DNA of 25,312 nucleotides from CAZUCD01 sp964618855. Lineage in GTDB: Bacteria > Sumerlaeota > Sumerlaeia > SLMS01 > JANRJK01. This document shows, one piece after another, positions 23,516 to 25,312 of this stretch. A program made the translations under genes and the position numbers. The notes beneath the pieces were generated by a model. That model was not told the DNA's origin and did not search any database. It saw only the letters and a program-made list of their open reading frames with translations. The first letter of the stretch is position 1; each line of letters opens with the position of its first letter. Where the stretch lies: contig CAZUCD010000044.1 of assembly GCA_964618855.1 (NCBI GenBank), positions 1-25,312 on the forward strand. The letters run 5' to 3'.

Positions 23516-24739
23516 ATGTCCGTTGCCGTCGTCGCCGTCCCTGCTCGCCAGTCAGTCTCCGCTTTCCCGTCGACGCCCCCGGCGAAGCCCCCGCTACCAC
23601 CGGTCCCTTCGGAGTACATGCTGGAAGCTGGACGGGCCGAACGATGGGTCGCGCTGGGGGACGTGATCGGAGTGGATAGGTTCGACGCTTACATCGGCGG
23701 ATCATGGAGGCGCCCGCCGCTCGTGAAGGCCTGGCAGGCGAAGGACTATGACTCGATCGTTGCGTGCATCGAGTTGACTGGATCCCAGGTCTTCGGGACT
23801 TCGATGTACGCAGGAGATCTGGACAACGAGGGAAGGTCCCCCGCGAAGCGCAACGGCGCGACGAAGAGGAAGTTGAGACTTGTCGTCGATCCCTCGACGG
23901 AGAGCGTGACCACTACGGCCTCGTCGCTGTCCGCGACACTCTACCCTCCATCCACATGCACATCTGGTCCCCAGCCGTTGCCGCGAGGCACCGTCTTGGT
24001 CATCACCTTGCCCACGCCAACCAGAGGGCGGTGCAGGGGCCTCTCTGAGGAGGCGAACAAGAGGTGGATCGAAGAGCTGCGGTCGTGCTTTTCGCATCCC
24101 GGCCAACTCGCCGGACGCTTCATCTCGTTCGTTCTGGCGCCCTGGAAGCTCTGGGGAAAGCCAGCCATCCGCGAGATCATGGCGAAGATGCGCAAGCGGT
24201 TGCGGAAGATCGCCGCCGAGTTTCGAGTCAGGATCATCGGAAAGGCGGCTTGGAAGCCAAACGACTATCGTCCACACTGGCACTACGTGATCATAATCCC
24301 CTTTGAATACTCGGTTTCGCAGTGTGCTGGCCTTTCGGACCTCCTTTGCGCCCGCGTGGACGCTGTCTGGCGACAGGAGAACAAGCAGGGGCTAAAGGAA
24401 GGCTCCTGGAAGCTGAAAAGGTCTGGGTCAGAGGTGAAGAACGCGGTCGACTACCTCGCGCGTCACGAGACGAAGGAAGACATCGGTGCAGGTTGGGGAC
24501 TGGGGACTTTTCGAGCGGGACCTGAGCCCGAGGTGCAGACCGAGTTCTGGTCGGTCAGCGCCCGGCAGTACCAGCGCATCTGGGCAGCGCTGTCGGTCGC
24601 TGCTGGCGGACTGCGCTGGCACCCTTGGGCGGCGAACTTTCGAGTCGTGGTTGAACCCCGCGAACTCCTGATGATCATGCGAGCTGTCGGGATCCGAGTT
24701 ACTCCAGAGCAACTGGAGCGATACGGCCTCGACTGGTAA
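23516..24739 (+). CDS. HUH rolling-circle replication-associated (Rep/G2P-like) protein
   Basis: This 407-residue protein has the order of motifs expected for HUH rolling-circle initiators. A hydrophobic motif I-like strand (LVITLP at 161-166 or FISFVLAPW at 202-210) is followed by the metal-binding HWH at 254-256 in YRPHWHYVIIIPF, then VKNAVDYLARHETK at 307-320 with the candidate catalytic Tyr313 and Lys320, then EFWSVSARQ. These enzymes nick one DNA strand and stay covalently bound to it through tyrosine. The first 110 residues are Pro-rich and unassigned. The start at 23516 has AAGGAGG seven bases upstream, better than an in-frame start at 23489. It lies divergently from the defence operon, so the island may derive from a plasmid or phage replicon. 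A transposase or relaxase-like role is the alternative. Confidence 0.7.
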   Translation: MSVAVVAVPARQSVSAFPSTPPAKPPLPPVPSEYMLEAGRAERWVALGDVIGVDRFDAYIGGSWRRPPLVKAWQAKDYDSIVACIELTGSQVFGTSMYAGDLDNEGRSPAKRNGATKRKLRLVVDPSTESVTTTASSLSATLYPPSTCTSGPQPLPRGTVLVITLPTPTRGRCRGLSEEANKRWIEELRSCFSHPGQLAGRFISFVLAPWKLWGKPAIREIMAKMRKRLRKIAAEFRVRIIGKAAWKPNDYRPHWHYVIIIPFEYSVSQCAGLSDLLCARVDAVWRQENKQGLKEGSWKLKRSGSEVKNAVDYLARHETKEDIGAGWGLGTFRAGPEPEVQTEFWSVSARQYQRIWAALSVAAGGLRWHPWAANFRVVVEPRELLMIMRAVGIRVTPEQLERYGLDW

Positions 24740-25133
24740 TCGCGGTAACGTCGGTGAGAGGGTTCACAAGTCCGGAGGGAAGTTCGGAGCCCACCCCGGG
24801 TTTCGAAGAAAGCCTGTGTCTTGCTGAGGGGTACCACGCCGGTTTCGCGGAGCAGTTAGTGGCCAGTTCGTCCCAAAGATCGAAGATCAACTCGCCGATC
24901 CTGCCAACTTGGCGGCATCCAACATCACCTGATGCCTTCTCGAAGGCATCTGAAGCTCCCTTGAAGAAAAGACTGAAGCATAGTTGTTCACTACCCCGGC
25001 ACCGCGACGTGGCCGAAGTCGGCGGTTGGACTTCGCGCCTTCGGAGAGTCTCGGCTACCGTCCTCCCCTCGCGAGCTGAAGACCGAGTCATCTCGCTCAC
25101 CAAGGCGGACGTATCCCCGGCGAAGTCGCTGGG
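24740..25133. other. Intergenic stretch after the Rep-like gene
   Basis: These 394 bp lie between the Rep-like stop and the stop of the partial minus-strand gene. Open frames occur on both strands, but they are Ser/Arg-rich and show no motif. The only clear structure is the palindrome at 24931-24950. It may hold convergent terminators or a replication origin; I cannot show either. Confidence 0.4.
24931..24950. repeat. 9-bp inverted repeat with 2-nt spacer
   Basis: GATGCCTTC and GAAGGCATC flank the spacer TC, about 190 bp after the Rep-like stop. With so short a spacer it is more like a protein-binding palindrome, or an origin nick-site cruciform, than an RNA terminator; no T tract follows. 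Confidence 0.6.
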
Positions 25134-25310
25134 CTAGCTCTCCTCGTCGCTGTCGATCCTCGGCTTCACTCTTCGGACGTGCCACACCGTGTGCCGACCA
25201 TGGATGTGGTAGCGGACCAGATCGTCGTAGTTGGTCGGGTCGGGCGGCTTGAGGTTCCGCTTCTGAGGCTCTGGCACCAACTCGGGATGCTCGCGGCGCC
25301 AGCGGCCAGC
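25134..25310 (-). CDS. C-terminal fragment of an unidentified protein (runs off the right edge)
   Basis: The minus-strand frame is open from the window edge to TAG at 25136-25134 and encodes the last 58 residues of a protein. It reads as natural protein sequence: RWRREHPELVPEP, then PTNYDDLVRYHIHG and HTVWHVRRVKPRI, with an acidic end. No start is in the window and I cannot name the family. It is convergent with the Rep-like gene. Confidence 0.55.
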   Translation of the reverse strand, partial: AGRWRREHPELVPEPQKRNLKPPDPTNYDDLVRYHIHGRHTVWHVRRVKPRIDSDEES

Positions 25311-25312
25311 AG

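Larger units (their letters stand above)
10748..25312. mobile_element. Integrated accessory (defence) island, right end beyond the window
   Basis: The region starts at a truncated tRNA 3' end and contains no recognisable housekeeping genes. It carries a defence-type operon, a toxin-antitoxin pair and an HUH Rep-like protein, and it continues past the right edge. No integrase or second att copy is visible in the window, so the extent and the mechanism are inferred. Confidence 0.65.

Noticed and set aside
24754..25137. Plus-strand 127-codon ORF after the Rep-like gene
   Set aside because: Ser/Arg-rich, no recognisable ribosome-binding site or motif, and it overlaps the convergent partial gene's stop.
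25230..25255. Second copy of the tRNA att core near the right edge
   Set aside because: The similarity to TGGTCGGGGCGA is partial and the bases encode the partial minus-strand protein.
1..25312. CRISPR array or insertion-sequence transposase
   Set aside because: No regularly spaced repeats and no DDE or tyrosine/serine recombinase motif were seen.

Overview
The window looks like part of a metagenome-assembled, GC-rich Gram-negative genome. Core genes fill about 1-10560. From about 10748 to the right edge there is an integrated accessory island. The assembly origin shows in two N gaps; the first is flanked by an exact 55-bp direct repeat. MglA/roadblock, a LolD/AttEFGH-type ABC operon and an AlgI-type O-acetyltransferase suggest a bacterium with an outer membrane and possible surface motility or polarity control. 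I cannot assign a phylum from the sequence.

Core part, left to right: the 3' portion of mnmG (+). A two-gene O-acetylation module, MBOAT then SGNH (-). A lone MoxR-type AAA+ ATPase (+). An ABC-ATPase / FtsX-like permease / secreted lipocalin-like AttH/CrtC operon (-). A MglA-type GTPase with a roadblock protein (-). Spacing is tight: the ABC genes are joined by TGA-C-ATG junctions, mglA and the roadblock gene overlap by ATGA, and the moxR and attH-like stop codons share one CTAG.

The island boundary is marked by the last 23 nt of a tRNA, probably tRNA-Pro (T-loop to CCA, minus strand, 10748-10770). The tRNA body is missing and is replaced by a 15-bp perfect hairpin. This is the expected scar of site-specific integration into a tRNA 3' end; the intact tRNA and an integrase are predicted beyond the right edge. 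Inside the island are a small zinc-knuckle protein, a nine-gene minus-strand operon (23301 down to 11285), a divergent HUH rolling-circle Rep-like gene with a hairpin over its ribosome-binding site, and the C-terminus of an unknown gene at the right edge.

The nine-gene operon is the main discovery candidate. In order it encodes an excisionase-type HTH protein, a PLD-SNF2 helicase, an Eco57I-like N6-adenine methyltransferase of about 1224 aa, a K+-channel-like membrane protein, a 74-aa protein, the DarT DNA ADP-ribosyltransferase toxin, the DarG antitoxin, a small HNH nuclease, and a 571-aa protein with a degenerate PLD-like region. Stop/start overlaps and strong ribosome-binding sites join most members. 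The 74-aa protein carries a second copy of the methyltransferase tail, so an ~84%-identical direct repeat of about 76 bp flanks the channel gene and suggests how it was inserted. I infer a composite defence operon: a restriction-modification-like core with a membrane-channel effector and a nested DarTG module. It lacks the hallmark genes of BREX (PglZ, BrxC) and DISARM (DrmA, DrmB).
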